NCBI GenBank assembly: GCA_013141495.1
Contig: JABFQV010000009.1
Location: 153,423 to 217,422 of the forward strand
Direction: 5' to 3'
DNA from: Methylotenera sp.
GTDB taxonomy: Bacteria; Pseudomonadota; Gammaproteobacteria; Burkholderiales; Methylophilaceae
DNA: 64,000 bases
In this document: positions 1-11,074 of the stretch, piece by piece
How the letters are laid out: every line of letters starts with the position of its first letter
How positions within the stretch are numbered: position 1 is the first letter of the stretch
Program-made: the position numbers and the translations under genes
Notes under the pieces: model-generated
Told to the model about the DNA's origin: nothing
What the model saw: only the letters and a program-made list of their open reading frames with translations
Database searches by the model: none

Positions 1-519
1 CATGTGTGAGCCAAGCTTACCTAATGGATAATGCCTAAATAGGCGCGATTTGATTTCAACGCCCGGAAAGCGGTAATGATTCACGGCAAATTTTGCCGCT
101 TCAACTTCATTCAGATGCGTACGAATTGGCACGCTTTCGAAATTACGGCTTTCTTGCCGCAGTTTATTAAAGCGCTTGCGGTCGAGCGGGCTTATTTCAA
201 CAAACTGGCTAATTTCGGCGATCGTGACTTCAAGGTCTTTAATCTTTGCGGGGGTAATTTCCAGCGTATAAACAAAAAAATTGTGGGCGAGCACTACCCC
301 ATTTTTATCCAAAATTAAGCCACGATTGGGTGCTATGGGGATGAGTGAAATACGGTTGTTTTCAGCCAGAGTTTGGTAATGGTTATATTGCTTTACTTGC
401 AGGTAATAAAAGCGAAAGGCAAGTAGCGCGAATAAACTTAATACCACCAATGCGGTAAATCCTAAACGTAGCCTGAAATAATACTGCTCGTGCTGGTAGT
501 TTCTAAGTTCTGCCCCCAT
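1..519 (-). CDS. mrdA: Penicillin-binding protein 2 (peptidoglycan transpeptidase), N-terminal part, cut by window edge
   Basis: The first 173 residues can be read on the minus strand from an ATG at 517-519; the rest lies outside the window. A short cytoplasmic N-terminus is followed by one membrane segment (about residues 20-38), then the start of the PBP dimerisation domain with the PNRGLILDKNG motif near residue 64. This matches class B PBP2, the elongation transpeptidase that works with RodA and MreBCD in lateral wall synthesis. It starts 7 bases after mreD ends, so it belongs to the mreBCD transcription unit. The catalytic SxxK region is not visible. Family assignment rests on the N-terminal motif and operon position. 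Confidence 0.9.
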   Translation of the reverse strand, partial: MGAELRNYQHEQYYFRLRLGFTALVVLSLFALLAFRFYYLQVKQYNHYQTLAENNRISLIPIAPNRGLILDKNGVVLAHNFFVYTLEITPAKIKDLEVTIAEISQFVEISPLDRKRFNKLRQESRNFESVPIRTHLNEVEAAKFAVNHYRFPGVEIKSRLFRHYPLGKLGSHM

Positions 520-526
520 GCTTACA

Positions 527-1003
527 TTACCCGCGAGAATGCTTGCCAGTGTTTAATCCCAGCATGACCGCAAGTTGCCAGATTAAAATACCGGTGATGC
601 TTGGTAAAAAATAAGCCCAGCCCAGCCACTCATTACCGGCAAAGGTTTTGAGTACAAGTAAAACAATCTGTGAAAGCACTAGCAATAAAAAGACATAAAC
701 CAATTGTTGCGTGTTGTTAAATAGCACTAGGCGACGCTGATACACCACTGCCACAAAAGTAGTCACAGTATATGCGAGCGCATATTGACCAAAGACACCA
801 CCCGTTGCCAAGTCAACCAGCAGCCCCACAAACCATGCAGTACCCACGTTGCATTGGTTTGGCGCACGCAGCAACCAATAGATAATGACCAGTAGCATAA
901 AGTCTGGGCGCAAACTAAGCGCGATACCGGACCACGGCACAAGCAAACAGATAAATGCGAATAATAGCGAAAGGTATATAAATTTAAGCTGGCTATTATG
1001 CAT
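527..1003 (-). CDS. mreD: Rod shape-determining protein MreD
   Basis: A 158-residue, very hydrophobic protein with about five membrane segments and almost no soluble loops, the usual size and layout of MreD. MreD is the small inner-membrane partner of MreC in the elongasome that positions cell-wall synthesis. Its start overlaps the end of mreC by 8 bases and mrdA follows after 7 bases, so translation is probably coupled. MreD diverges fast in sequence, so the call rests on topology, length and position between mreC and mrdA. Confidence 0.9.
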   Translation of the reverse strand: MHNSQLKFIYLSLLFAFICLLVPWSGIALSLRPDFMLLVIIYWLLRAPNQCNVGTAWFVGLLVDLATGGVFGQYALAYTVTTFVAVVYQRRLVLFNNTQQLVYVFLLLVLSQIVLLVLKTFAGNEWLGWAYFLPSITGILIWQLAVMLGLNTGKHSRG

Positions 1004-2003
1004 GCGGTTTGTTGGCGTTGTCAGGTTGAGGTTTAGTTGAGTTTTGCTGTTGCTTGGGCTGTTTTAGCGTTTGAGGCTGAGTTTTTTCGGCATTATTTTT
1101 CTTGCCACTCGTCTGCGAAGGCGTATTGTTATTGACTATATCAACTTGAGGCGTGCGCACTAAAAGCACCTGCCGATGTTTTTCTATGCCCCCTGTTGGC
1201 TCGCAGACAATTTGTGCAAAAGGCGAGCCTGGGCTCACTTTTATATCTGTCACCGTAGCAACGGCAAGGCCCACCGGATACACCCCATCAATACCGGAGG
1301 TGACCAATTTATCGCCGCGCTTAATATCGACATTAGCGGGTAAGTATGGTAAATCCAGAGTGTTGTCGCGGCCGTGTCCAAAAGCAATCGCACGCAAACC
1401 ATTGCGCTCCACTTGAATCGGTATCGCGAGCGACTTGTCGGTAATCAGCGTGACTTCGCTAGTTGACGGATAGGTGCGGGTGACCTGACCAATCACGCCC
1501 GCCGCATCAACCACCGCCGCGCCAGCTGATACTTCATGATTGGAACCACGGTTGACGATAATTTTTTTAGTAAAAGGGTCGCGGCCGACATGCAGAATCT
1601 CGGCTAATGCAGTGCTTTCAACCAACGTTTGATTGGTTTGCAACAAATCACGCAGATTCGCATTTTCAAGTATGAGCATGTTGAGTTGCTGTAGCGCAAC
1701 ATCTTGCTTTAAAGCTTGTTTTTTTAACTGTTCGTTTTCGTTTAATAAGCGATGATGGGTTGAAAAATACTCATTTGTAAACTGATAAAGCTGAGATGGT
1801 GCATTAGCAATCAATTGCAAAGGGTGCAATAGCACCATCAGGTTTTCACGCACGGTTGCAAGATATTGCAACCGCGAGTCAGTTGCAATAAGGGTCAAAG
1901 ATAAGGCGGCAAAAAAAACCAGTCGCGCGAAAGGACTGGGGCCGCGCGCAAAGAATGCCGGGGCCTGCTGTTGCTCAAGATTTTGATGAAAGCCTTGCAC
2001 CAT
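996..2003 (-). CDS. mreC: Rod shape-determining protein MreC
   Basis: 335 residues: a short cytoplasmic N-terminus, one membrane helix (about 28-41), a periplasmic coiled coil (about 75-125), the MreC beta domain with the GRDPFTKKIIVNRG and VVDAAGVIGQV segments, and a low-complexity tail rich in Gln, Lys, Asn and Pro (282-335). MreC is the periplasmic scaffold linking MreB and MreD to PBP2. The tail is longer and more polar than in many MreC proteins and probably disordered. mreD overlaps its 3' end. The gap to upstream mreB is 343 bases and holds two palindromes, so mreC may be expressed less than mreB. Confidence 0.95.
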   Translation of the reverse strand: MVQGFHQNLEQQQAPAFFARGPSPFARLVFFAALSLTLIATDSRLQYLATVRENLMVLLHPLQLIANAPSQLYQFTNEYFSTHHRLLNENEQLKKQALKQDVALQQLNMLILENANLRDLLQTNQTLVESTALAEILHVGRDPFTKKIIVNRGSNHEVSAGAAVVDAAGVIGQVTRTYPSTSEVTLITDKSLAIPIQVERNGLRAIAFGHGRDNTLDLPYLPANVDIKRGDKLVTSGIDGVYPVGLAVATVTDIKVSPGSPFAQIVCEPTGGIEKHRQVLLVRTPQVDIVNNNTPSQTSGKKNNAEKTQPQTLKQPKQQQNSTKPQPDNANKPHA

Positions 2004-2060
2004 TATTCGTTATATCGACCTTTTTGTATGACGTGAATTATGTAGCACCGAGTGGTTAAT

Positions 2061-2097
2061 TAAGCAATTAGGCCGTATCTAACGGCCTAATTGCTTA
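2061..2097. repeat. Perfect palindrome in the mreB-mreC gap
   Basis: Two 16-base arms (2061-2076 and 2082-2097) pair perfectly around a 5-base loop. There is no run of T after either arm, so it is not a classic intrinsic terminator. It lies within the presumed mreBCD transcript and could act as an RNA-processing, stability or partial-termination structure. Confidence 0.7.
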
Positions 2098-2098
2098 A

Positions 2099-2239
2099 GG
2101 GCACCTCTATTAAGTCAACTTCCGTCGCCAGACTGCGTTACTCGTAAAAAATTATTCCCTACATATCAACCATATGCTGCGTCACAATTTTATACTCGCG
2201 CCTTGTCTGGCTTTGCAACTTGACTTAATAGAGGTACCC
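2099..2239. repeat. 141-bp imperfect palindromic element (MITE/REP-like)
   Basis: Terminal inverted repeats of about 18 bases (2099-2116 and 2222-2239, one mismatch) reading approximately GGGYACCTCTATTAAGTC bound the element. A second internal pair GCCAGAC/GTCTGGC lies at 2127-2133 and 2205-2211. Read on the minus strand, its interior (CAAGGCGCGAG, ACGCAG, CGAGTAACGCAG) resembles the interior of the element inside soxYZ at 24355-24499. It has no coding capacity. A non-autonomous mobile palindrome is the best reading; the mobile origin is inference. Confidence 0.6.
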
Positions 2240-2346
2240 TAAATACTATCCATTATTGAGCGCGAACCCAATGAGCGCTTTTAACAACCATTTTTATAAA
2301 GACACTCTCGAATGTGTATTCAAAATGTTAATTCGGGCTTTCCAGC

Positions 2347-3444
<1,098 letters not shown>

Positions 3445-3579
3445 TCACTTAATCATTATTACCCGATTAAGGTGCACATAAAATCAGGGTATAATACCGC
3501 ATATCTTGTTGAAAATTAAGCGTTGATTGCAACTTAATTGATAAAACAAAAAGCATCAAACAAAAGTCATCTGTAAGTG

Positions 3580-3608
3580 TTGACGATAAATTGACCCCAC
3601 ATTATATT
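3580..3608 (+). promoter_or_regulatory. Probable sigma-70 promoter of gatCAB
   Basis: TTGACG (3580-3585) and TATATT (3603-3608) are separated by exactly 17 bases. A start near 3615 would leave a leader of only about 9 bases before the gatC ATG at 3624. A second -10-like TATAAT lies at about 3490-3495 with a weak -35, so a longer transcript is also possible. Confidence 0.6.
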
Positions 3609-3623
3609 TTGGATTAAAGAAGC

Positions 3624-3938
3624 ATGGCACTGAGCATTGAGGATATAAAAAAAATTGCACATCTCGCCCGCATTGAAGTAAGCGAGAATGAAGCCGCAGC
3701 AACGCTAACTAAGCTGACCGGCATTTTAGGGTTAATTGAGCAAATGCAGGCGGTGGACACCACCGGCATTGTGCCGATGTCACACTCTCAGGATTTGGCG
3801 CAACGCCTGCGTGAAGACATCGTGACCAAAACTAATCAACGGGACGAGTTTCAAAAAATCGCGCCTGTCATTGGCAATGGCGCGACAGAAAAAGCAGTAT
3901 CCCACGGCCTTTATCTTGTCCCTCAAGTAATCGAGTAA
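3624..3938 (+). CDS. gatC: Asp-tRNA(Asn)/Glu-tRNA(Gln) amidotransferase subunit C
   Basis: 104 residues with the N-terminal helix [14 protein letters not shown] and the central V..M.H segment typical of GatC. GatC is the small stabilising subunit that clamps GatA to GatB in the transamidosome, which turns misacylated Glu-tRNA(Gln) and Asp-tRNA(Asn) into the correct amidated forms. It is the first gene of gatCAB, with gatA 7 bases downstream. The short leader carries an AAAGAAG stretch that can serve as ribosome-binding site. Confidence 0.95.
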   Translation: MALSIEDIKKIAHLARIEVSENEAAATLTKLTGILGLIEQMQAVDTTGIVPMSHSQDLAQRLREDIVTKTNQRDEFQKIAPVIGNGATEKAVSHGLYLVPQVIE

Positions 3939-3945
3939 TTGTAAT

Positions 3946-5445
3946 ATGACCAATAACAACCTAACTAACTCCAGCTTAATTCAGCTTAGCCAAATGCTAG
4001 CTAACAAAGCAATCTCCAGTGTTGAATTAACGCAAACGTTTCTTAACCGTATTGATGCGCTTAATCCGGCTATCAATGCTTACATCGCTTTAGATAAAGA
4101 CAAGACCCTCGCCCAAGCCAAAGCGGCAGATGTACGCATCGCGGCAGGGAATGCCGAGCCTTTAACCGGCATCCCCATTGCGCAAAAAGATATTTTCTGC
4201 GCCAAAGACTGGCAAACCACCTGCGGCTCTAAAATGCTGGCGAATTTTATTGCGCCTTATGATGCGCATGTGATTACGCAGTTTAACGCAGCAGGTGCCG
4301 TGAACTTGGGCAAAACCAATATGGATGAATTCGCCATGGGCTCATCTAACGAGACCTCATACTTTGGCGGCGTTAAAAACCCATGGGATTTTGATCGCGT
4401 GCCAGGTGGCAGTAGTGGCGGCAGTGCCGCTGCGGTGGCGGCGAGGTTATGTGCAGCAGCAACGGGCACGGACACTGGCGGCTCAATACGCCAACCGGCT
4501 TCACTTTGCGGCTTTACCGGCTTAAAACCAACTTATGGCGTGGTGTCGCGTTACGGTATGATTGCCTTTGCCTCAAGCTTGGACCAAGCAGGTCCTATGG
4601 CAAAGTCAGCAGAAGACTGTGCGCTGATGATGAACGTAATGGCAGGGTTTGATGAGCGCGATTCCACTAGCTTGAATCGCGTAAAAGAAGACTACACGCG
4701 GGAGCTGGCAAAACCGAGCTCAAGTCAACCGCTTGCAGGCTTAAAAATAGGCTTACCTAAAGAGTATTTTGCTCAAGGTTTAGATGACAACGTCGCCACG
4801 GTGATTGAAGCCGCTATTGCGGAATACAAAAAACTGGGCGCAGAAATTGTAGAAATATCCCTGCCTAATACAGGATTATCTATCCCTGTTTATTACGTGT
4901 TAGCACCAGCGGAAGCTTCTAGCAACTTATCTCGCTACGATGGTGTGCGCTATGGGCACCGTGCGGCGGAATATACCGACTTGATGGACATGTACAACAA
5001 AAGCCGCGCTGAAGGTTTTGGCGCAGAAGTTAAACGCCGCATTTTAATTGGTACTTATGTGTTGAGTGCCGGCTACTATGATGCCTACTACCTCAAGGCG
5101 CAACAAATTCGCCGTTTAATCGCGCAAGATTTTGTTGAAGCCTTCAAAACATGTGATGTGATTATGGGGCCAGCCGCACCGTCAACCGCTTTTAAAGCAG
5201 GTGAAAAAGTGGATGACCCAGTGGCCATGTATCTGCAAGATATTTACACTATTTCAACCAACTTGGCTGGCTTACCTGGCATGAGCGTGCCTGCCGGGTT
5301 TAGCCATGGACTACCTGTTGGCTTGCAAATTATCGGTAATTATTTTGATGAGGCGCGCATGTTGAATGTAGCGCATCAATATCAACAAGTGACAGATTGG
5401 CACACGCAAATGCCTGAGTTAACAATGCCAAAGGATATTGCATAA
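3946..5445 (+). CDS. gatA: Asp-tRNA(Asn)/Glu-tRNA(Gln) amidotransferase subunit A
   Basis: 499 residues, an amidase-signature enzyme. The Ser-cisSer-Lys triad is visible: Lys81 in PIAQKD, Ser156 in GGSSGGS and Ser180 in [13 protein letters not shown]. GatA hydrolyses glutamine and passes ammonia through a channel to GatB. Its stop overlaps the gatB start by one base (TAATG), which suggests translational coupling and equal stoichiometry. Confidence 0.97.
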   Translation: MTNNNLTNSSLIQLSQMLANKAISSVELTQTFLNRIDALNPAINAYIALDKDKTLAQAKAADVRIAAGNAEPLTGIPIAQKDIFCAKDWQTTCGSKMLANFIAPYDAHVITQFNAAGAVNLGKTNMDEFAMGSSNETSYFGGVKNPWDFDRVPGGSSGGSAAAVAARLCAAATGTDTGGSIRQPASLCGFTGLKPTYGVVSRYGMIAFASSLDQAGPMAKSAEDCALMMNVMAGFDERDSTSLNRVKEDYTRELAKPSSSQPLAGLKIGLPKEYFAQGLDDNVATVIEAAIAEYKKLGAEIVEISLPNTGLSIPVYYVLAPAEASSNLSRYDGVRYGHRAAEYTDLMDMYNKSRAEGFGAEVKRRILIGTYVLSAGYYDAYYLKAQQIRRLIAQDFVEAFKTCDVIMGPAAPSTAFKAGEKVDDPVAMYLQDIYTISTNLAGLPGMSVPAGFSHGLPVGLQIIGNYFDEARMLNVAHQYQQVTDWHTQMPELTMPKDIA

Positions 5446-6893
5446 TGGAATGGGAAGTCGTTATTGGGCTGGAAACACACACCCAACTGCAAACAAACAC
5501 AAAAATATTTTCAGGCGCCTCTATCAAATACGGTGCTGAACCCAATACGCAAGCCTGCGAGGTGAGCATTGCCTTACCCGGTGTGTTGCCAGTGCTGAAT
5601 AAAGAGGCGGTTAATTGTGCGATTAAATTTGGCCTTGCCATCAATGCCGAAATTGCACCACGCTCTGTGTTCGCGCGTAAAAATTACTTTTACCCGGATT
5701 TACCCAAAGGCTACCAAATCAGTCAATTTGAGCTGCCGGTAGTAGGTAAAGGGGCTGTTACGATACAAGTGCCTGCTGTGGGTAAAAATCCAGCGTATGA
5801 AAAAGTCGTCAACATTACCCGCGCGCACTTAGAAGAAGATGCTGGTAAATCTGTGCATGGCGCGGTTGAAGGCATGAGCGGCATTGATCTTAACCGTGCT
5901 GGCACGCCGTTATTAGAAATCGTAACCGAGCCTGACATGCGTTCAGCCGCTGAAGCGGTGGCTTATGCAAAAAAACTGCATGAGCTAGTGCAGTGGATTG
6001 GCATTTGTGATGGCAACATGCAAGAAGGTAGCTTTAGATGTGACGTAAACGTTTCTGTACGCAAAAAAGGCAGTGATAGATTAGGTACGCGTCGTGAGAT
6101 TAAAAACCTTAACTCATTCAAATTTATGACGCAGGCAATTGAGTATGAGACCCGCTGGCAAATTGAAACCTTGGAAGACGGCGGCACCATTCATCAGGCT
6201 ACGGTATTGTTTAACCCCGATACTGGCGAAACACGTGCCATGCGCAGCAAAGAAGAAGCCAACGATTATCGCTATTTTCCAGACCCCGATTTGTTGCCTT
6301 TAGAAATCACCGAGGCAGATAAAGCACGCATACAAACGCAAATGCCTGAACTGCCGGAGGCGATGAAAGCAAGGTTTGAAGCACAATTTGGCTTAACTGG
6401 TTATGATGCAGCATCGCTCACGGCAAGCCGTGAACTTGCTAATTACTTTGTGGCAACTGTAGATAAGGGTGCAGAAGCTAAGCCCGCCGCCAACTGGGTG
6501 ATGGGCGCTATTTCAGCCAAGCTCAATGCAGAAGAAAAATCACTGGCAGATTCACCTGTAGGCGCTGAGCAACTGGCAAGTTTACTTAAACGTATTGCAG
6601 ACAACACCATTTCAAACAATGCCGCCAAGCAAGTGTTTGAGGCAATGTGGAATGGTGAAGGCGAAGTTGATGCGATTATCGAAGCCAAAGGCTTAAAACA
6701 GGTTTCTGATACCGGTGCGATTGAAGCTATCATTGATGAAGTGCTGGCGGCTAATGCTACCATGGTTGAAGAGTTCAAAGCTGGCAAAGAAAAAGCATTT
6801 AATGCACTGGTAGGACAAGCGATGAAAGCCTCAAAAGGCAAGGCCAACCCAGCGCAAGTGAATGAGTTGTTGAAGAAAAAACTTACGGCTTAA
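5445..6893 (+). CDS. gatB: Asp-tRNA(Asn)/Glu-tRNA(Gln) amidotransferase subunit B
   Basis: 482 residues. The N-terminal cradle domain begins [13 protein letters not shown] and contains [18 protein letters not shown], which forms the kinase-like site that phosphorylates the misacylated glutamyl or aspartyl group. The C-terminal helical and YqeY-like tail (about residues 330-482) binds the tRNA elbow. It is the last gene of gatCAB; a palindromic element begins 48 bases after its stop. Confidence 0.97.
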   Translation: MEWEVVIGLETHTQLQTNTKIFSGASIKYGAEPNTQACEVSIALPGVLPVLNKEAVNCAIKFGLAINAEIAPRSVFARKNYFYPDLPKGYQISQFELPVVGKGAVTIQVPAVGKNPAYEKVVNITRAHLEEDAGKSVHGAVEGMSGIDLNRAGTPLLEIVTEPDMRSAAEAVAYAKKLHELVQWIGICDGNMQEGSFRCDVNVSVRKKGSDRLGTRREIKNLNSFKFMTQAIEYETRWQIETLEDGGTIHQATVLFNPDTGETRAMRSKEEANDYRYFPDPDLLPLEITEADKARIQTQMPELPEAMKARFEAQFGLTGYDAASLTASRELANYFVATVDKGAEAKPAANWVMGAISAKLNAEEKSLADSPVGAEQLASLLKRIADNTISNNAAKQVFEAMWNGEGEVDAIIEAKGLKQVSDTGAIEAIIDEVLAANATMVEEFKAGKEKAFNALVGQAMKASKGKANPAQVNELLKKKLTA

Positions 6894-6940
6894 CGAGTTT
6901 AAGTAATTTTCGCTAACAATTTAGTTAGGCCCGTTCGTTT

Positions 6941-7004
6941 AACCCAGATTTCCATTATTAGGTGATTTTGCATCTACAAGTCCTAATAATGGAATATCTA
7001 GGTT
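6941..7004. repeat. 64-bp palindrome between gatB and the convergent DUF4124 gene
   Basis: The left arm (6941-6962) and right arm (6982-7004) form a stem of about 22 bases around a 19-base loop. The arm end, AACCCAGATTTCCATTATTAGG-like, closely matches the terminal repeats of the larger element at 25600-25775, so this may be an internally deleted member of that family. It sits between two convergent genes and could also end transcription from both sides, though it has no strong T run. Confidence 0.6.
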
Positions 7005-7007
7005 AAT

Positions 7008-7682
7008 TTAAGGCGCTACCACTTCACGTTGATGCTTGAGTGAAAGGTAGCGCGCTTTATCTGCATCAAAACGGTTGCGCGTATTCTCTATCGCTTGTTT
7101 TCTGTCGCTCATACGCTGGTTTATTTTGCCAACCTCTGCCTGATTTTTTGCAATATCAGCACTTAAATCATCCGAGATTGGTTTTTTCCTTTTAGTCAGG
7201 CTATCTGCCAATCTTTGATTTTCGGCCAGCTGCTTTTGGTTGCTTATTTTTTCTTGATTCAAGTTTTCAAGTGCAATTAAATCAAGCTGTATATTGCGGT
7301 CGCGCGCCAGGTCAATTTCATCAGCATTAGTAAATGCGCCAAGCAAGGCTTTATCTTTTTTATCCTGCTCTAATTTTGCAAGATCCAACGCCTGCTCTTG
7401 GTCGTTAATGGGTTTGTTACGTTTAACGGTAATTCCCTGCCGATTCATAATCGAGCTTTCGCGGTCGGAATACTGAGGCGGAACTCTATCACCGTAATGT
7501 GTCGCCCCTTTTTCATCTTTCCATTTAACGATGCGACTTTTGTCTTCAGCATGTGCCGATTGAATAAAGCTTAGCCATAAACAAAGCGTGAAGCATGCCC
7601 ATACCTGCACAGCCAGATTGCTTAGCTTGTAATAAGCGATGCAACGTGGCAACTCAATCATTGTCTTTGGCAAGGGCAACAT
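7008..7682 (-). CDS. DUF4124 domain envelope protein with coiled-coil tail
   Basis: 224 residues. A hydrophobic stretch ending SAHA (about residues 28-45) looks like a signal peptide, preceded by an unusually long N-terminus; a start at Met8 or later is possible. The DUF4124 motif VKWKDEKGATHYGDRVPPQ follows (about 53-71). The remainder (about 95-220) is charged, Gln- and Lys-rich and predicted coiled coil. DUF4124 proteins are common in the proteobacterial envelope and have no settled function. It converges with gatB. Confidence 0.75.
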   Translation of the reverse strand: MLPLPKTMIELPRCIAYYKLSNLAVQVWACFTLCLWLSFIQSAHAEDKSRIVKWKDEKGATHYGDRVPPQYSDRESSIMNRQGITVKRNKPINDQEQALDLAKLEQDKKDKALLGAFTNADEIDLARDRNIQLDLIALENLNQEKISNQKQLAENQRLADSLTKRKKPISDDLSADIAKNQAEVGKINQRMSDRKQAIENTRNRFDADKARYLSLKHQREVVAP

Positions 7683-7725
7683 TGTTTTGTTTTAGCGCTT
7701 TCATGATGTTGAGTGCTAGTTAAGG

Positions 7726-8379
7726 TTAAATCACGCCATAACTTTGGCGATACGCCTCTACCGCATGCAAGTTCTGCGCCATCTCTTGCTTACTCTTTAA
7801 ATAATGTAATAAATCATTTAAATTTGTAATAGCGCAAACAGGAATATGATTGTTCTTTACCACCTCTTGCACGGCGGATAACTCACCCAAACCTTTTTCT
7901 TGTCGATCAATGGCAATTGCCACACCACATGCACTAGCGCCATTGGCGGCGATAAGCGCTACGGATTCACGCACTGATGTGCCTGCCGAAATAACATCAT
8001 CAATGATGAGTACTCGACCTTTTAACGGACTGCCGACAATTACGCCACCCTCGCCATGATCTTTAGCCTCTTTGCGGTTATAAGCGTAAGGGTAATTGTG
8101 ACCATTTTTGGCAAACGCGATGGCGATACTTGCCACTAATGTAATGCCTTTATAGGCTGGGCCAAATAGCATATCAAACTCAATGCCCGAGTTTTTAATG
8201 GCTTTGGCATAAAATTCACCCAGCTTCATCAAGCTCATGCCATCATTAAATAAACCGGCGTTAAAAAAATACGGACTTAGACGGCCAGCCTTGGTTTTAA
8301 ATTCTCCAAAGCGTAAAACCTCTTTTTCCACTGCAAATGCGATAAACTCTTGTCTGAAATTGTCTTGTGGTTGAGTCAT
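7726..8379 (-). CDS. pyrE: Orotate phosphoribosyltransferase
   Basis: 217 residues. The PRPP-binding signature VLIIDDVISAGTSVRES is intact, and FGPAYKGITLVA and YNRKEAKDHGEGG match the orotate site. The enzyme makes orotidine 5'-monophosphate from orotate and PRPP in pyrimidine synthesis. The gene is divergent from the exonuclease gene, with 39 bases between the chosen starts, so the two promoters must overlap. Confidence 0.96.
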   Translation of the reverse strand: MTQPQDNFRQEFIAFAVEKEVLRFGEFKTKAGRLSPYFFNAGLFNDGMSLMKLGEFYAKAIKNSGIEFDMLFGPAYKGITLVASIAIAFAKNGHNYPYAYNRKEAKDHGEGGVIVGSPLKGRVLIIDDVISAGTSVRESVALIAANGASACGVAIAIDRQEKGLGELSAVQEVVKNNHIPVCAITNLNDLLHYLKSKQEMAQNLHAVEAYRQSYGVI

Positions 8380-8418
8380 ATTGTTTTATCTATCTCTATG
8401 TTAATCAGGATTAAAGTT

Positions 8419-9189
8419 TTGAAGATTATATCGCTAAATTTAAATGGCATACGTTCAGCAGCCAACAAAGGTCTTTACGCATGGCTTAAAACACAAAATG
8501 CAGACGTTGTTTGCATGCAGGAAATCAAGGCACAAGTGTCTGATATGACGACGCAGATGTTAAATCCGGAAGGGTATTTTGGCTATTTTCACTACGCTGA
8601 AAAAAAAGGCTATAGCGGTGTTGGCATTTATTCAAAGGCTCAGCCCGATGCCATTATTGAAGGTTTGGGCATCAGCGATATAGATAGTGAGGGGCGTTAT
8701 ATTGAGGCTAGATTTGGCAATTTAAGCGTGGTGTCACTATATCTGCCCTCAGGTTCTAGTGGTGAAGAGCGCCAAGCGTTTAAATTTAGTGTGATGGATC
8801 GTTTTATGCCGCACTTAGCTGCATTAAAACAAAGTGGACGTGATGTGGTCATTTGCGGCGACTGGAACATTGCGCACCAAGACATTGATCTTAAAAACTA
8901 TAAAGGCAATCGTAAAAACTCAGGATTTTTACCAGAAGAGCGTGCCTGGCTTACTTCCTTGTTTGAGCAAACTGATTGGGTTGATGTATATCGCAAGTTA
9001 CACCCGGATACGACAGACGCTAGCTACACTTGGTGGAGTAACCGCGGTCAGGCTTGGGCGAAGAATGTAGGCTGGCGTATTGATTATCAAATTGCCACGC
9101 CTGAGTTTGCCAATAAGGCGTGTAAGACGAGTGTCTATAAGGATGAGCGCTTTAGTGACCATGCGCCGCTGATTATAGAATATCTGTAG
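8419..9189 (+). CDS. xth: Exodeoxyribonuclease III / AP endonuclease
   Basis: 256 residues from a TTG at 8419. This start gives the canonical MKIISLNLNGIRSA beginning, sits 8 bases after an AGGA, and avoids the overlap with pyrE that an ATG at 8350 would create. Family catalytic motifs are present: NGIRSA, MQEIK, SGSSGEERQ, CGDWNIAHQDIDL, and C-terminal SDHAPLIIEYL with the catalytic Asp-His. It acts in base-excision repair at abasic sites. Length fits the XthA family (about 255-268). Confidence 0.93.
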   Translation: MKIISLNLNGIRSAANKGLYAWLKTQNADVVCMQEIKAQVSDMTTQMLNPEGYFGYFHYAEKKGYSGVGIYSKAQPDAIIEGLGISDIDSEGRYIEARFGNLSVVSLYLPSGSSGEERQAFKFSVMDRFMPHLAALKQSGRDVVICGDWNIAHQDIDLKNYKGNRKNSGFLPEERAWLTSLFEQTDWVDVYRKLHPDTTDASYTWWSNRGQAWAKNVGWRIDYQIATPEFANKACKTSVYKDERFSDHAPLIIEYL

Positions 9190-9197
9190 ATTTCGAG

Positions 9198-10412
9198 TTA
9201 TTTGATTTCTTTTGCAATCTCATTCCAGGGTGCTATTTTAATGAGTAGCAACATGCCTGGAATTGCCAGAATAAAACAAATGATGAAAAACATAAACCAG
9301 CCTAAACTTTCAACCATATAGCCTGTTGCTGCATTGGCAAACGTGCGCGGTACGGCAGCCAGGCTGGTGAATAAGGCAAATTGTGTGGCAGTGTATAGCG
9401 GGTGAGTGGTGTGCGCGATATAAGCCACAAATGCAGCTGTACCTAAACCAACGCCGAATGCTTCTATACCAATCACGAAACCAAGCAGTAATAGGTCATG
9501 ATTTGCAGTAGCCAGCCACGCAAAGCCTAGTATCGCTATCATCTGCACCAGGCCGAATAGCCAAAGTGAGCGATTGATGCCGAGCTTAATCATCCACACA
9601 CCGCCGATTAGGCCACCAACTACGCTTGGCCATAAGCCGGCGTTCTTGGCTATGAGCCCAATCTCGGTTTTGCTGTAGCCCATGTCTAGGTAAAAGGGGG
9701 TGGCCAGCGCGGTTGCCATGCTGTCGCCAAGTTTGTATAGGAATATGAACGCCAGAATCAGCAGTGCGGACTTTACGCCATTGCGACCGATAAACTCGTT
9801 AAATGGATCGACTACGGCGGCTCTTAAAGTCTTGGGCGTGCCATTTTTAAGCATAGGCTCAGTCACTAATAGTGTCATGATCAGACCTGGCAACATAAAA
9901 AGCGCCGTAATGATAAATACGCTACTCCACGGCATGTGGTCAGCAAGAATGAGGGATAGCGCTCCAGGGACTAAGCCTGCGATTTTATAGGCGTTTACAT
10001 GAATCGCATTGCCTAAACCCAATTCAGCATCGATTAACAGTTCCCGACGATAGGCATCTAATACGATGTCCTGACATGCGCTGAAAAAAGCAACTGCTGT
10101 GGCTAGGTAAGCGATTGTCCAAATATCCAGCTTAGGATTAAAGGCGCCAAAAACGGGGATTGATACCAGTAATAACACCTGAGAGATCAATAGCCAGCCA
10201 CGACGGCGCCCTAGAGGTGGGGTGTAGCGATCAAACAGCGGTGCCCATAAGAACTTCCATGTGAATGGCAGGTTGATCAGCGCAAAGAGCCCGATAGATT
10301 TAAGGTCTACACCTTCTGAACGCAGCCACGCAGGGAGTAAGCTGATTAAAATATATAGCGGCAGACCTGAGCTAAAGCCGGTAAATATGCAAATGAGCAT
10401 TTTTTTGCTCAT
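9198..10412 (-). CDS. ampG: AmpG-like muropeptide permease (MFS)
   Basis: 404 residues from the ATG at 10412 (MSKKMLICIF); an upstream TTG at 10451 would add 13 residues and is less likely. There are about 12 membrane segments. N-terminal motifs GFSSGLPLYI, PFTWKFLWAPLFDRYTPP and GRRRGWL are characteristic of the AmpG/acetyl-CoA transporter group. AmpG imports GlcNAc-anhydromuropeptides for wall recycling. No amp beta-lactamase genes are seen nearby. Substrate is inferred from family. Confidence 0.85.
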   Translation of the reverse strand: MSKKMLICIFTGFSSGLPLYILISLLPAWLRSEGVDLKSIGLFALINLPFTWKFLWAPLFDRYTPPLGRRRGWLLISQVLLLVSIPVFGAFNPKLDIWTIAYLATAVAFFSACQDIVLDAYRRELLIDAELGLGNAIHVNAYKIAGLVPGALSLILADHMPWSSVFIITALFMLPGLIMTLLVTEPMLKNGTPKTLRAAVVDPFNEFIGRNGVKSALLILAFIFLYKLGDSMATALATPFYLDMGYSKTEIGLIAKNAGLWPSVVGGLIGGVWMIKLGINRSLWLFGLVQMIAILGFAWLATANHDLLLLGFVIGIEAFGVGLGTAAFVAYIAHTTHPLYTATQFALFTSLAAVPRTFANAATGYMVESLGWFMFFIICFILAIPGMLLLIKIAPWNEIAKEIK

Positions 10413-10456
10413 GAGCGATTCTCTGATACTTGAATGTGCTGTGGGCTGCAAAGTCG

Positions 10457-11074
10457 TTATTTGGCTTTTAATCGATACATCGCCAAGCTACCTAATAAAT
10501 TGGGTAAAAAGCTGACTTCTTTACCATCGGTAATTACGCGGCGTTCTAATATATCAATATTGTGATTTTTACAAAATTCATCAAAATCATTGATGGTGCA
10601 CAGGTGTACATTGGGAGTATCGTACCACTGATACGGCAACGCTTTTGAAACCGGCATGTGCCCGGCGGTAATTTGCGCACGGTTACGCCAATAACCGAAG
10701 TTAGGAAAAGTAACGATAATCTCCTGCCCGACACGCAGCATTTCCAGCACAATTTCTTCAGTATTGTGCATGGCTTGCAAGGTTTGCGACAGAATAACCG
10801 TATTGAACGATTGATCTTCAAAGCCCGACAATCCGTCTTCTAAATCCATTTGAATGACATTGGTGCCATTTTGCAGGCAGGCTAGCAGATTGGCGTCATC
10901 TTTTTCGACGCCATAACCTTTTACCTCAAGTGATTCGCGCAAAAATTGCAATAACTCACCATTAGCACAACCTAAATCTAGCACTTTCGAGCCGAATTTA
11001 ACCCAATTTGCGATTATTGCAAAATCTTGACGAAATTCATTAATTGAATTTGTAATTTTTACATTATTTTGCAT
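10457..11074 (-). CDS. metW: Methionine biosynthesis protein MetW (methyltransferase fold)
   Basis: 205 residues from the ATG at 11074 (MQNNVK). The SAM-binding motif [16 protein letters not shown] and the downstream [12 protein letters not shown] and [15 protein letters not shown] are MetW hallmarks. MetW accompanies MetX in many proteobacteria and is needed for full homoserine acyltransferase function; its own catalytic activity is unclear. It overlaps the end of metX by 11 bases, so the two are translationally coupled. Confidence 0.93.
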   Translation of the reverse strand: MQNNVKITNSINEFRQDFAIIANWVKFGSKVLDLGCANGELLQFLRESLEVKGYGVEKDDANLLACLQNGTNVIQMDLEDGLSGFEDQSFNTVILSQTLQAMHNTEEIVLEMLRVGQEIIVTFPNFGYWRNRAQITAGHMPVSKALPYQWYDTPNVHLCTINDFDEFCKNHNIDILERRVITDGKEVSFLPNLLGSLAMYRLKAK

